A stretch of DNA of 64,000 nucleotides, from contig WHVD01000021.1 in the NCBI GenBank assembly GCA_015178975.1, positions 620,001-684,000 on the forward strand. The letters are read 5' to 3'. Made by a program: the position numbers and the translations under genes. Within the stretch, counting starts at the first letter, position 1; each line of letters starts with the position of its first letter. Source of the DNA: Hysterangium stoloniferum. Its lineage: Eukaryota; Basidiomycota; Agaricomycetes; Hysterangiales; Hysterangiaceae. Below are positions 10,851 to 22,799 of the stretch, piece by piece. Under the pieces are notes generated by a model that ran no database searches, was not told the DNA's origin, and worked only from the letters and a program-made list of their open reading frames with translations.

Positions 10851-11760
10851 CTCATCAAAAACAGCATTATTGCTAATTATTGTCTTCTTAGTCAATGGAT
10901 TGTAAAATAACCAACCCTTATAATCTGGAGGATATCCAATGAAGACACACTTCTGTGTATGAGAGCCAAGTCCAATATGTTGATCCTTCTGCACATGTAC
11001 ATAGGCAGTGGATCCAAATACTCTGAGTTGTGACACATCTGGTTTACTGCCATGGAAAACAGTGTAGGGCACAGAGTGTTTGAGAGCAGTAGTAGGTGAG
11101 CGATTGTGCACATAAGTAATTGCAAGGACAGCATGTCCCCAAAAAGAAGGAGGAAGATGGGATTCAGCTATAATAGAAGTAGCTCCTTCTTCCAATGTCC
11201 TATTAAAACATTCAGCCACACCATTTTGGTGAGGCTCATTTCGGACAGTATGTATGCTGCTGACTCATACCAGCATTTGAAAGAAAAGTATCAAATTCCT
11301 TTGACATATATTCTCCACCTTTGTCATCCCTAAAGATCTTGATCTTCTGACCAAGCATATTCTCTACTTTGGCCTTATATTGCTTAAATGCCTGAAATGC
11401 ATCACTTTTATTTTTAAGTAATGCAGTGGCAGTATAGCATGAGGCATCATCAATGAAAGTTACCCAGTAGCGAAACCCTTCTACAGTTTGTGTAGGTAGA
11501 GGACCATGAACATCACTGTGAATGAGTGCAAGTGGTGTAGTGTAGCGTGTTGTAGCCATCTTATTAACCACTCTATGCTGTTTCCAGCTAAGCAAGGTTC
11601 ACAATTAGGGTCTGGAGCAATCTGAGAGTCTATCTGAATACCAGTGACCAAGTCTCCTGTTATAAGTTTCTTTACATCAGCATGATTCAGATGACTGAAA
11701 CGACGATGCCAAAGTGTAGAATCTAGTGGACAGGTTGTAACAAGACCAGCATAATCTGTC
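10842..11760 (-). pseudogene. Copia element 1, integrase with pre-integrase zinc region
   Basis: Reading from 11760: LWHRRFSHLNHADVKKL and CEPCLAGN (HHCC zinc region), PLALIHSDVHGPL (first catalytic Asp), WVTFIDDASCY, FRDDKGGEYMSKEF (second Asp) and a break near 11230. Then comes AECFNRTLEEGATSII with the third acidic residue region, PPSFWGHAVL and GSKPDVSQLRVFG. Frame changes at about 11590 and 11230 break it. Confidence 0.85.
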
Positions 11761-12039
11761 ATAGGTCCTGTAATTCCATCCAAATAGGCCTGATTATGTT
11801 CATTTACTGTTGCAGTGAAACACAAAACCTTCTTCTGATAAAAAGACATGGTGGAACTAAAAATAGAAACATGGAAGTTCTTTTTCTTTGTCAAGTACAA
11901 GACTGAAAGTAGATTGCTTGTGAGATGGGGAACATGGAGAACTTATATTGCCTTTGCCTTTAGGCTTAAACTGCACAGCTCCTATTCCTGCAGACATAAT
12001 GACATGTCCATTTGCAACTTGGATAGGAATTTGAAAAGG

Positions 12040-12200
12040 CTTATAGCTTGAAAACCAGTGACGATGTGGTGTTATATGTGAAGAAGCACCTGTATCAGCT
12101 GTCCAATCAGAACTAGCATTAACAAGGAGAGTGCAAGATGGATCAGAAGGATCAGGAATGCAAGCACTTGCATTGCCAGCAGACTCTGGCTGATTCTCTA
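12040..12200 (-). pseudogene. Copia element 1, protease core
   Basis: The minus strand reads NASSDWTADTGASSHITPH around 12070-12125. The DTGAS catalytic motif is intact, although surrounding frames are not. Confidence 0.75.
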
Positions 12201-12250
12201 CTGAGACTTTATCAGAGACACTAGTATATGCTTTGGCTATCTTTCTCCTT

Positions 12251-12661
12251 TTATGTATGCTTCTTCTTCTTCTGCTCTACTTGTTTTAATGCCTCCTTCT
12301 GTGCAAATTTGTAAATATGGCAATTACTCTGTATATGAGAGTGACACTTGCAAAAGGTGCAAGTAGAATATGCCTGGTACAGTTTCAACCACATATCATT
12401 AGGAGCATCATTAATATCAATATGACTGCTCTGGGTAGGTCCAATAGAGCACCAAATAATACTAGCTGCTTTGTTGGAGCGTTCCAACTAGGGTGTAAAC
12501 AGTTTAACATCATTGGGCTGCTTTTCTTTGCCATGGACAATGGAAAGGCAATTCTCCATATACAGTATATGCAATAAACCAATAAGATCATAATGCCAAT
12601 CCTGATAATTTGACTCTCCCAAAATAACACTATGGTGCTTCTAAGTATTGCTGGATGCCAT
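12251..12661 (-). pseudogene. Copia element 1, Gag
   Basis: An ATG at 12661 begins MASSNT and hits a stop (TAG) at once. The sequence then resumes with SVILGESNYQDWHYDLIGLL, typical of a copia Gag start. A CCHC knuckle CTFCKCHSHIQSNC lies near 12310-12365, followed by a Lys-rich tail. Several frame changes show it is dead. Confidence 0.75.
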
Positions 12662-13203
12662 GCTAAAAATTTGCCTGTATATCAAAAAAGACTAATTAAT
12701 TGGAGAAGCAGTTGTAACACTGCCTTGCTCAACAGGGTTACTGTGATGTTGCAAGGAAGGTAAAAACACAGACTCACTGAAGTGCACTATGCCAACAGTT
12801 CAAAACCAATGTATATAAAAAGACCCTGTGATAAAAAGCAAAACAATGTGGCAGAAAACCAGACAACACTGTGAAGTTCCAGAAATGGCAGGAGGGAGTG
12901 TGACAGATGAGTCACAAGAGTCACAAAAGTGACAAAAAATATGTTGACCCAAAAATGAAAATTGGATGACCAGGTTTTTGACTTTTGGGCGTGAAAATAT
13001 ATTTCCTTATAAGGCAACTGGCACTAAGTGGGCACTTAATAAGTGAAAAATGTGCACAAGGGCAGGAGGGTGGGGTGAGTGCAGAAAGTGACCAAAGCAA
13101 GTCCAAAACCACAGAGATATGACCAGAAATAAGATCCAAATGTGATGTAAAGTGTGTTGTATAATAGAAGTTGTCAATAAAGATGTGGGAAGTGATAGAT
13201 TGC
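12662..13203. other. Non-coding stretch between copia 1 gag and a solo LTR
   Basis: AT-rich with no convincing gene. It probably includes the copia 1 leader. A TATATAAAAAG string at about 12811 is the only promoter-like sign. Confidence 0.4.
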
Positions 13204-13752
13204 TGTTACAACCCATTCCCAGATATTTTAATATCCAACTTCTGACTTCTGACCTCCCACTCCGGAACATCATAGTTACTGTATCTTCCGCATTCTTCCC
13301 TTGTTACGCATTTGGTAATTTGTCCATTGACAAGTATTCACTCGTTCATCTATTATATTCCCGTTTCAGAATATTGTCTCCCCGATATGTCTTATTGTAT
13401 TCCCATTTCAGAATACTCCTATTTCCGTCTTATTATGGTCTTAGTTTGTAGTACAATAACAAGAAGACTTATATTAGTTTCCGTGAATTTGTACTTTACT
13501 TTAGATCTGATATCAACTTAGTTTCTTATTCCCTCTTCCATCTTTCTGTACGCTCAATATTCAGAACTCTTTGGAACTCTGAATATCTGTATCTTCCATC
13601 GTAAGTCTCACCTCTGAAATTAAGGACTTTGAGCGTTTGCGTAGAGGCGCAGCACATAAGCTGAAGCCAACATCCTGACCCTATCCAATAGTTCCAACTT
13701 CCTTGTGACTTTCTGATAGTTCCAGAATAAGTTTCCGACATGGCACTTAACA
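13204..13752 (+). mobile_element. Solo LTR, family B, copy 1
   Basis: 549 bases from TGTTACAACCC to GGCACTTAACA, flanked by a perfect duplication ATTGC (13199-13203 and 13753-13757). A second, disrupted copy lies at 25859-27861. Strand is arbitrary, following TG..CA. Confidence 0.92.
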
Positions 13753-13789
13753 ATTGCACAGATATGTAGCAACTGGATGTAGCAGTTTA

Positions 13790-14187
13790 GAAACTGGGGG
13801 CCATAACCTGTTGAAACAGTTGAATAACTCTTTGCAGAACACACTGGTATTTGGACTGAAACAACTGAAAGTGGTCATACTACCTAACTATATATCCAAT
13901 AACATATTACAAGCTCATTCTGTTTGGTGAAGCAGTTGGCTCACAAATGGGTTTGCAAGCTCAAATGGACAGCAATTGTAGGAAACATGCTGTAGGTCCA
14001 ATTTTGGAGTTATCACATAAATATATACCAGATATATTTGTAGTAAAATACATATATGAAGTTACAAGGCAATTGGTCAATTTTTGAGAGAGCTATGAGG
14101 TTCACAATCAATCAAATAAAGTAAAGTTCCTTGGTGGGTGGTGGGCATTTTTAGGCGCCAAAGGTGCCCTAATGTGTGAGGGCATGC
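13790..14187 (-). repeat. Candidate primer-binding region and LTR fragment of copia 1
   Basis: The plus strand reads GGCCATAACC followed by TGTTGAAACAG at 13809. The same arrangement (GGCCCATAACC then TGTTGTAAG) marks the 5' LTR end of copia element 2 at 38115-38130. The copia 1 5' LTR may therefore begin here and be interrupted by the LTR at 14193. The outer end was not found. Confidence 0.4.
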
Positions 14188-14648
14188 AGTGCTGTTATGT
14201 ATTTCTAAGTTTTTTCCAATTTTTAAACAATTTCCCCTAACAAATTGCGAAAACAAATATTCAAATGTAATTATATTGCGACGATTAAATTGTACAATAT
14301 TTGTTTGATTTATCCTGAATTTATACAATTTATTTTGTATTTTTATCTAATAAATTGAACAAGTAATTGAATTTCTACTTTTTATTCTTTTTTGATTAAT
14401 ATGTCGGCGACTCAGCGCTTATTCACAACGCGCGAGTAATCATGTGACATTCACATGATATTTCAAACTCCGACGCCGACAAAACGCGATTTGAAATACT
14501 CGCGCATTATCAAGGCGAAATATATATATATTTTTATATTATCATAATAAAATATTATATTTATAACTAACTAAAAGTAAATATAATAATTATATAATAA
14601 TATAAAACCGGCCTTCTGGCGCTTATTGCACAACGCGCGGGAATATTC

Positions 14649-14995
14649 GTCACAACGGTGACATTCGTCACAACGGTGACATTCGTCACAACGGTGACAT
14701 TCGTCACAACGGTGACATTCGTCACAACGGTGACATTCGTCACAACGGTGACATTCGTCACAACGGTGACATTCGTCACAACGGTGACATTCGTCACAAC
14801 GGTGACATTCGTCACAACGGTGACATTCGTCACAACGGTGACATTCGTCACAACGGTGACATTCGTCACAATGGTGACCTTCGTCACAACGGTGACTGTC
14901 GTCACAACAAGTGACTGTCGTCACAACGGTGACTGTCGTCACAACGGTGACTGTCGTCACAACGGTGACTGTCGTCACAACAAGTGACCGTCGTC
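14649..14995 (+). repeat. 18-base minisatellite inside LTR E
   Basis: About nineteen units of GTCACAACGGTGACATTC, grading into GTCACAACGGTGACTGTC and then CAAGTGAC variants at the right. Each unit contains the short palindromic pair GTCAC..GTGAC, so the array can form repeated hairpins. Confidence 0.95.
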
Positions 14996-15309
14996 ACAAA
15001 ATGCGACGACTTGTCACAAACGCGACACGCGCGGGAAAATTATGTAATCAGCGCGCGCACGAAATCAGCAACTTCGCGACGCGCGAGAACATTACATCAG
15101 CATATATGCTACAATGGAAAGTAGCAGAAACTCCTGGAATATTCCAGCAGATTCCAGGTAAAATAGCTAAAAATAGGTAAAACAAGTAGCTAGAACATTC
15201 TCCCATGTCTCAGATTTTACTGTATATAAGGAGCTCTGCTCCACCACTGAAATATAACTTATTTTAACCCATTTACTACACCACATCAGTGTGCCACTGC
15301 ATCAGCAGT

Positions 15310-15680
15310 TATATTCCACCCCTAGTTGGGCTGTTGGATAAATAAATACAAACACTTAGTCACCTCTAGTTGAGCTGCTGACCTAAGCTATCTCAGGATC
15401 CCTTTGCCACCTCTAGTTGAGCTTCTGGTAATAATCCTACCCCCTTGTCACCTCTAGTTGAGCTTCTGACAAACAACTTGTTCCCCCTTGCCACTTCTTA
15501 ACTGAATAGTTGGCTATCTTTTATATATTATTTCCACCTCAGTTAGAGTTGTTGGTTATCAATCAATAATATATAATTAATCTTATACTATAGTCATCTC
15601 TTAATTGAGTACTGATTATTAGTTTTCCTTACATTGTTATTTGTAGTTTAAGACTTCAGTCACCTCTAGTTGAGTAATTT
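15310..15680 (+). repeat. Spaced CACCTCTAGTTGAG motif series in LTR E
   Basis: Eight related copies at roughly 15313, 15361, 15410, 15450, 15491, 15534, 15596 and 15661, each followed by a CTG/TTGG-rich tail and separated by unrelated AT-rich sequence. They lie downstream of the TATA-like box, so in the presumed transcribed part of the LTR. Confidence 0.75.
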
Positions 15681-16260
15681 GACTGTTTATTACATTGCAA
15701 ATAATCCCGTTCCTTTGTTCATTTATTGTGAATCAGTAAAGCATATTCACATAAACAAATACTGAGAATATCCTTGCAGAATCCTTAAGACTACATTAAG
15801 ATCCTGATAAGTTAATATCACAGTAGACCTTGTAGGTTAGTGTAAATAAAAGCATATATTAGCCAAATAGTGTTTTATTTTATATCTAATCTTTTGACCC
15901 GTTTATAAATATTTTTACTGTTTGACAAATAGTATAAAATATATATAAACTAGCTAGCATTGAAGTTAAATCTAGCTTCGGAATCAGTAAATTGTTATTC
16001 TTATTTTAGTAGTTGTTATCACAGAAAAAGAACAAGCTTGCACAAGCAGCTCTCAAAACCTTCTTTGCGAAGTAGGGTGCATATATTCAAGTAAACTCTT
16101 GACTTCAGGGGTTCTAAGTCTATTTAGGCTGCCACTGATTAATATCAAATACTTAAATTATTTTACCTTGTAGTGAATTGAGTATTTGCACATTTTGATA
16201 GAGCATTGGACTCCTTTTTCGGAAAATAGTATTAAAATAAGGCTAATACATCACAAGTGC

Positions 16261-16660
16261 CCGAACTTTCCCGATGAGGGTGCATGTGAGTGTGTGACTA
16301 AGCGGAGGGCACAGTAGTGCCCGAAGGGAGTTATTAGTCAGCACGGGAGCAAATCCGGAGGCTTTTTGGCATTCACGGGAGTATTTTTGATGCCATGGGA
16401 GTATTGTGTGACGGGTGCAGAAGTATTTTGTGATGGGTGGGAGTATTTTGTCACTTGCATGGAGGTATTTCATGACACATGGGAATATTGTTACACGCAC
16501 GGGAGTATTTTGTCACATGCACAGAGGTATTTTCTGATGCCACGGGAGTATTGTTACATGCATGGGAGTATTTTGTCATGTGTACAGAAGTACTGTATTG
16601 TCACATGCACGGGAGTATTTTGTAATGCCGCGGGCATATTTGTCACCATTTCACAGGCCT
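16261..16660 (+). repeat. Degenerate GGGAGTATTTTGTCA repeat field
   Basis: About a dozen imperfect copies of a 22-25-base unit around GGGAGTATTTTGTCACATGCA, from about 16374 to 16640. Frames across it are repeat artefacts. Confidence 0.8.
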
Positions 16661-16662
16661 AA

Positions 16663-16880
16663 TGAAGACATTTCCCACAAGTCACCAAGTAACATTTCCC
16701 ATGCCCTTACATAAGCATTTCCCATGATGTTTCCAGGGGAATTTCCCATGCCCTTCATGGAGGGATTTTCCATATCTTTTGTGGAACTATTTCCTGCACC
16801 CCTCATGGGGGCATTTTCCACACATTTCGCAAAACTATTTCCCATGCCACTGTGAAGCCATTTCCCTGGAGAAGGATGGT
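16663..16880 (+). repeat. TTTCCCATGCCC repeat field
   Basis: Imperfect units of about 30-40 bases built on CATTTCCCATGCCCTT. It adjoins the previous repeat field without a spacer. Confidence 0.7.
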
Positions 16881-16912
16881 AAATCCCCGGAGGAGGTCTA
16901 CATGGTTTTCCG

Positions 16913-17345
16913 GGTCAATTAAAATAAAATACAATAAATCAAAATAACATAGGATAAATTGAAATAAATACAAAAAATAAAAGTAAAATGCTGAAAATTG
17001 AATAAAATAGAGTAAACTAAAGCAAAATGTAATAAATCAAAATAGAATACAATAAATCAGGATAAAATAAAATAAATCAAAATCAAATGCAATAAATCAA
17101 AATAAAATGTTTAAAAATAGAATACAATAGAATAAACCAAAGTAAAATGTAATAAATCAGAATAAAATACAAAGAGTCAAAATAAAACACAATAAAACAA
17201 AACAAAATAAACAAAATAAAATAAAATACAATAAATAACACTAAATTCAAATGAAGTACAATAAATTAAAATAAAATATAATATACTAAAATAAATTACA
17301 TAAAGTAAAATAAACTACAATACATCACAGTAAGATCAACTCAAT
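16913..17345 (+). repeat. AATAAATCAAAATAAAATAC AT-rich repeat
   Basis: Low-complexity tract of roughly 20-base degenerate units, almost free of G and C. No gene is seen. Confidence 0.85.
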
Positions 17346-17807
17346 GTTTGATTGAAACCATTGCTGCTTTTGAAACTATTGCACATTTTGTCACTGTTGC
17401 ACCTTTTGCCACTGTTGCACCTTTTATAACTGTTGCACCTTTTGTCACCATTGCACCTTTTGTAGCTGTCATTTCCATTTGTCACCGTTGTTTCCATTTG
17501 TCACCGTTGTTTCCATTTGTCACCGTTGTTTCCATTTGTCACCGTTGTTTCCATTTGTCACCGTTGTTTCCATTTGTCACCGTTGTTTCCATTTGTCACC
17601 GTTGTTTCCATTTGTCACCGTTGTTTCCATTTGTCACCGTTGTTTCCATTTGTCACCGTTGTTTCCATTTGTCACCGTTGTTTCCATTTGTCACCGTTGT
17701 TTCCATTTGTCACCGTTGTTTCCATTTGTCACCGTTGTTTCCATTTGTCACCGTTGTTTCCATTTGTCACCGTTGTTTCCTGTTGTGACTGTTGTTTCCT
17801 ATTGTAA
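17346..17807 (+). repeat. 19-base minisatellite TTTGTCACCGTTGTTTCCA
   Basis: About sixteen nearly perfect copies between about 17474 and 17780, preceded by a looser GTTGCACCTTTTG series (17346-17470). The long frames here translate as repeated CHRCFHLSPLFPFVTVVSI and are not genes. Confidence 0.95.
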
Positions 17808-17967
17808 TGGTTGTTACATTTGTTTCCTTTGTAACTGTTTCCATTCTCTGAACAGTTTTCCTTCCTTTAAAAACTTTCTGTCCTTTAAAGACTTTCTGTT
17901 AAATGCTTTTCTTTCTAACACAATTTCTGTGTTCTCTGACAATGAGTCTCAGAAATACATAAAAAGT

Positions 17968-18200
17968 TGTCACTGTTGTTTCCCTTTGTGACCATTGATC
18001 CCTTTTGTGACCATTGTTTTCTTTTGTGACCATTGTTTTCTTTTGTGACCATTGTTTTCTTTTGTGACCATTGTTTTCTTTTATCACCATTGTTTTTTTT
18101 TGACACCATTGTTTTCTTTTGACACCATTGTTTCCTTCCTTTGTAATGGGTGTTTCCTTTGTAAAGGGTGTTTCCTTTGTAATGTTTGTTTCCTTTTGTT
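17968..18200 (+). repeat. TTTTGTGACCATTGTTTTC repeats
   Basis: About eight diverged 18-19-base units related in composition to the preceding GTCACCGTTGTTT array, grading into GGGTGTTTCCTTTGTAA units. Confidence 0.85.
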
Positions 18201-18254
18201 TCTCTTTCTCACAATTGTTTCCTTTGTAACACTTTCCATCCCCTGAACACTTTC

Positions 18255-18425
18255 CATTCTGAGGTGACTTTCTGTTCTAAGGTGACTTTCTGTTCTAAGG
18301 TGACTTTCCGTTCTAAGGTAACTTTCCATTCTAAGGTGACTTTCTGTTCTAAAGTGACTTTCTGTTCTAAAGTGACTTTCCGTTCTAAAGTGACTTCCCA
18401 TCCTTTCAAGACTTTCCGTCCTTTA
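18255..18425 (+). repeat. 18-base GGTGACTTTCTGTTCTAA repeat
   Basis: About nine units with AAGGTGAC or AAAGTGAC variants. A TCTCTGACARTGAGTCTC string flanks the field on both sides (about 17933 and 18491), suggesting a larger duplicated block. Confidence 0.88.
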
Positions 18426-18499
18426 AAGACTTTCTGAACACTTTCCGTTCTTACGTTCTACGAGACTTTCCATTTGAAAGCAATTTCCTTGGTCTCTGA

Positions 18500-19400
18500 C
18501 AGTGAGTCTCAGAAATACTTAAGAGTTGTTGACATGGGGGGGTTTGAAGGGCTTCGCCCCCCCAACAAGCCGGAGCCCGCAGCGTAGCAAGGGTTCCCAG
18601 GCTTGTTTTCACACAATATTTCCGCACAAATCTAGCGTGCACCTTACGTAATGAAAAGCGCTGTAAGCCTACTTTCTTACTGGGAATCCTGTTAGATAAT
18701 CAACTTCCATGAGTAATACTATGTTTCTGTGTTACACACCTTGTACTTTTCCGCTTTGTGACGCTCTGCTTGTTATTTGCGCTCATGAATGTTTATCCTG
18801 TGACTATATAGCCGAGGGGTATACGAGGTCCTACCATTTGCTGTTACGGCCGTTCAAAATCGAGGCTGATCACTCTGGCTTGCCATAAAATCCTGCCATG
18901 ACTGTCATTCTATCTCTTCCAAGTCAAAAGGAGCATTTCTACTAGCCCGATAAGAAATCGAGCGAAATCTATAGGAGAAGTTTGATTTGTACCAAAATGG
19001 CTTGATTGCTCCTATTAACCCAGGCACAAGATGATGCGAAATGAAAAATGCACCCATCGGATCATTAATGTGAGCGGCAGCAACTCGCCCTGATTCTGTT
19101 CGTGCTCCTTTGATCGGCCTCCTCTCTATTTCCTCCAGTTGGTGCATATATCCTTTCCTTCTCTGTTCGTGCACCTCTGATCGGCGACCATCTACTATAT
19201 TCTTCTGAAGTCTGACTCGGGAAAGATTGTATTATTTTACACTATTTTGAGTGACCAGGAGTTTGATAAATAAATGCAAATATTCTTGGGCTTCTACTAA
19301 TATCCTGAATACATAGAGTAATTATTTGACATAGGAACTATACAGAATAATTTTCGTGGGACTTTATCTTGCTTCTCCGAGTGACATAACGTCGAACGGC
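18500..19400. other. No supported gene; GC-rich hairpin at 18535
   Basis: A GGGGGGG..GGGCTTCGCCCCCCC stem at about 18535-18570 is the only structured item. A minus-strand frame of 89 codons (18905-19174) has no recognisable motif and is not called. Confidence 0.5.
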
Positions 19401-19407
19401 ATGCTCA

Positions 19408-21086
19408 CTAACGGTCTTCAACAGTTGGAGATGGCTCCCTTCCATTGCTGTGCACCAAGCCTTCAGCTCTCCGACCAGAGATCTCCTCAGTTGAGCACCC
19501 CTCCGCGGAATGGAGGGGAAGGTCCCCTTCACAATGTGCCCCCGACATTAAATCTCCTGTATAATTTCCATCTCCGACATCCTCAATCAAAGAATTTCCA
19601 ATTGCGCGTACCGCCGCTCGGAAGCTAGTGACCACGAGATTGTTCGTCGCATTGGTCGCGTCACATGGTGAGTTCAATTCTCGCAGATCAAGAAAGAAGC
19701 GGCAAACGAGAAGGGTGGATATACTGCAGTTCACATTAAGAAGTTGGACGAATGTGTGCGATAAACACTTGCCAAGTCGCCAAGTTTGAGCCGAGGCCAT
19801 TAAACATCATCTATATTGGGTGTGAGATGAGTGCGTGGTATCAAATTCCCAGAGGATAAAGGATCTTCACTGAGACAAACTTAAAAGAAACATTAGTATC
19901 AGTGGAAATGGGGAAAGGAGCCATACTCTAAACCTTATTTGTAATTAAGAGCTGTAAATTCCATATAAAAATTACGCTGACAAATCAGAATCAAAGTCTC
20001 ATCAACTGAAGTCACATCAAGTTAGCACTGACGCAAATCGGAGAACACCTGTAATGAATATGATCAAGTTATAACCACAAATAGACATAAGCATCGGATA
20101 AATTACCTTGCTGCACAAGTAGATAGGTGATAGATTGTTTCCGCAATCCTTTAACATCTCTTTGAAGCCGAATCGTGCCGATGGTGTTGCATAACGTGGC
20201 GAGAAGTATGAGTCCATCAAACGTAATTGTCAATACGCCGTTTGCTGTGACTGTAACAATCATGTCAGCTCGAGCTCTTGAGGTATACACACTTGGCTTC
20301 TGTACACCTGTATATTGGTCAATATTTGGGTGGCTCTTCTGACATGAGACATACAAATTGAGATTGGGTCCTGAAGCACAGTCGCCATAGACTATGTAAA
20401 GCTATCACCCTGGTGAGTATATACCGATCCAGACACATTGCCAATAAGCAAACACACACCACTTGGGAGCAAATATCTCCGAGATATATTAACGTTATCG
20501 GTATTAAAAGGTATTTGTAGTCCCCACATACAGCGTACACCCTTGCCAGTGTTATGCCTGACATCTAGTGGTTGAGTTATTTAACAGTAGATGATAAATA
20601 TATTAATCACCCTGTGCACAAAGTGCCGATACAGCTCCCAGCGAAAGGAGGGTGGGCAATATATCATTACAATCCCTATGGCTAATCAGTGAACGACTGT
20701 CCTGAGGGTTCAAAAGGTACCACACACTGTTATCAACTATAAGTTGCAAGAACATTCTCGGACCATCACACACGCACCTCTAACGATCTATCCCCCCCCC
20801 AATCAAAGATCATAGAAAATATAAACTGAAGCAGGAGTAAATATCGGGCGATGATGTACAGCACAGGTGCTAGTCTGATCTTGCCCTTCCATACCAACTG
20901 GATTTCCGATGGAAGAGTCAAAATTGTATCATAACTAATCACAACTAAGATCCCCGTCCATAAATGTGGTAAACAACTGAGACTGTGGGTAGACACACCT
21001 AGTGTTGCCAAATCGGTGGAATTACGAATTTTGGTGGCAGTTCCTATTAGAATAACCTCTCTTTGAAGATCTGCCACGGATGCCAT
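19408..21086 (-). CDS. DUF6533-type multipass integral membrane protein
   Basis: Reading from an ATG at 21086 (MASVADLQREV), exon 1 contains VISYDTILTLPSEIQLVWKG followed by a hydrophobic helix (YIIARYLLLLQFIFSMIF). This is the hallmark N-terminus of the agaricomycete DUF6533 membrane family. A later exon starts after a CACTAG acceptor near 20565 with SGITLARVYAVCGD and another helix. The next carries DGLILLATLCNTIGTIRL near 20160-20230. The last exon (about 19725-19408) holds ISTLLVCRFFLDLREL, the conserved end of the membrane domain, and a polar tail. Several short introns separate these. The family is common in mushrooms and its function is unknown. The exons all look open, so the gene may be intact. 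Confidence 0.65.
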
Positions 21087-21438
21087 GTGAGATATTGGCA
21101 AGTACCAGCGCTGGGTCAACCTTTAGCTGCTTTGGGAATTAAATTGACAGCCTTCTCGGTACAGTATAAGTATGATTGCAAGCGCGTAGTGAGAAGCAAC
21201 TAAGCTAGGTTCGCAACTGTTAGAGAAGGCACCGCGGTGCAAAGGCGTAGACGGGCTCAAGTCAGGAAACAAACCTACGTGATCGCTCCACCGGGTGCCA
21301 AAAATTTCCTTCGTATAGCGGATTACTGTCACATCATCATTACATAGTACGCTTCCATCTTCCATCTGTGGAAAATCAGTGTATTTGAGGTATGATGGTC
21401 TCGATTGATAGGCTGATGCCATGCTGTGGCTGGACCGA

Positions 21439-21754
21439 TGTAAGCCTGGCCACCTTACCACATATGTCATCACCAACCTCTCCCATCAACCACTCATTGT
21501 TCCGCCACTTTATTGTTAAGTAGCGCCCTTATGCTTGATCATGCGGTTCTTTGTTCTCCCGCCACATTCACCTTGACTACATATAAACCCATATCCTATA
21601 GTGATAGAATAAATCTTCTCTTCAACCATTAATCCTTTCCCCACTCTTCCCTAGGGAACCTCGCATTCACCTTGTATCCTACTGATATTTAAAAATAAAG
21701 AAAACTTAGTCCTGTCCATGTTGACTGAGTGAGGCTGATACCAACAGCCTTACA
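21439..21754 (+). repeat. 5' LTR of the coding-free element
   Basis: 316 bases, TG..CA, with a TATATAAACCC box near 21582 and an AATAAAG signal near 21695. It is paired with 24941-25256. Confidence 0.9.
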
Positions 21755-22799
21755 CTTTTTTTTGACATCAACTTTGCTTTTCCATTCCGACAAGGCAAAC
21801 ACCTCACCTTCGACTTGTTCGCATCCATTCATTTTTCCATTTGACATCCTCATTCAACTCTCACAACCTTAATTTAACAACCGTCGCTCCACTTCAGCAC
21901 ATCATTGCATCTGTTCACATCTGTCCACCACTCAGCACATGGCAGGGCTGGTATCACATCTGCCACCCATCAATGTCCCGACACCCTTCAATGTTGAACC
22001 AACTCCATTTCGGGACACAGCTGCGTCTGCTCCATTATCTTATCAGAGCCACATCCTCTGCACCACATTCAACACCTTCCATGCACCCAGAACCAGCTGG
22101 CAACTTCAGTCGGCATTGATTTCAACATTGGTTCACAATACTTCAACAGATAACCGCTGCCTGTTCGTGACCTCTTGTGCATTACCGTGTCTATTCCACC
22201 ATCAGCTAGCAGTACCAGAGCGAACAATGAAGCTCAATATGCACAACCATATGCAATGTACACCCAAGGAAAAGCAGAAACCTACAACACAGTTTTTCAC
22301 CACCATCCTCACTATCCTTGTCCTTGTCTCTGCCTCACTTGCAGTTTGCATCATCACTCATCAAGGTCCTCATAGATTTCATTGCTTGCCCAAACAGCAC
22401 ACATCAACACTACTTGCATCGACCCATTCTTCACATGACAAGATAGGAGGAGAAATGAGGAAGAATCTGTGAGATGTAGAGGACTTGTGGTAGACAGTGA
22501 TATACAATAGTTCCCTCCCTCCATCACATCATCATAAACAGAAACATTCCATCATAACATCATAGATAGAGATATCCACACAATCTCTCATATCCATGCT
22601 ATCAACTCCAACCTCATCATCCCAAGCATCACCCAAACCTATGGTTGAAAGTGGTGCTCCGGAGCCTCTATCCCAACTTCTCCACCACCATTCAGTGCCT
22701 CGAGTTTAAGTTGAGATGTCCAAGCAACTCCTGCATCACCCTGCATTTTATTCACCTCCACACACCAATCATAGTCTAGCATTACAGCATTCATCAGCA

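Larger units (their letters stand above)
14193..16255 (+). mobile_element. Solo LTR, family E (2.06 kb)
   Basis: It runs from TGTTATGTATTT to AATACATCACA, with a perfect 5-base duplication AGTGC at 14188-14192 and 16256-16260. Inside are an 18-base minisatellite (14649-14995), a TATA-like TGTATATAAGG near 15221 and a series of spaced CACCTCTAGTTGAG motifs. No coding frame is supported. A TG..CA unit of this size with a TSD is most simply a very long solo LTR; a terminal-repeat-less element is a weaker alternative. Confidence 0.8.

Noticed and set aside
14658..14987. Long plus and minus frames with VTTVTF or CHRCDE repeats
   Set aside because: They are translations of the 18-base minisatellite; three frames stay open together because the unit is a multiple of three without stops.
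14649..17790. CRISPR-like array
   Set aside because: Units are head-to-tail without unique spacers, and the setting is a eukaryotic nuclear genome.
17348..17991. Proteins of repeated FPFVTVVSICHRCFHLSPL
   Set aside because: Translation of the 19-base minisatellite; no start context, domain or splice structure supports a gene.
18905..19174. 89-codon minus-strand frame
   Set aside because: No domain, no supporting splice sites and no neighbouring exons.
21123..21476. 117-codon minus-strand frame left of the coding-free element
   Set aside because: It runs across the LTR boundary at 21439 and has no recognisable motif.
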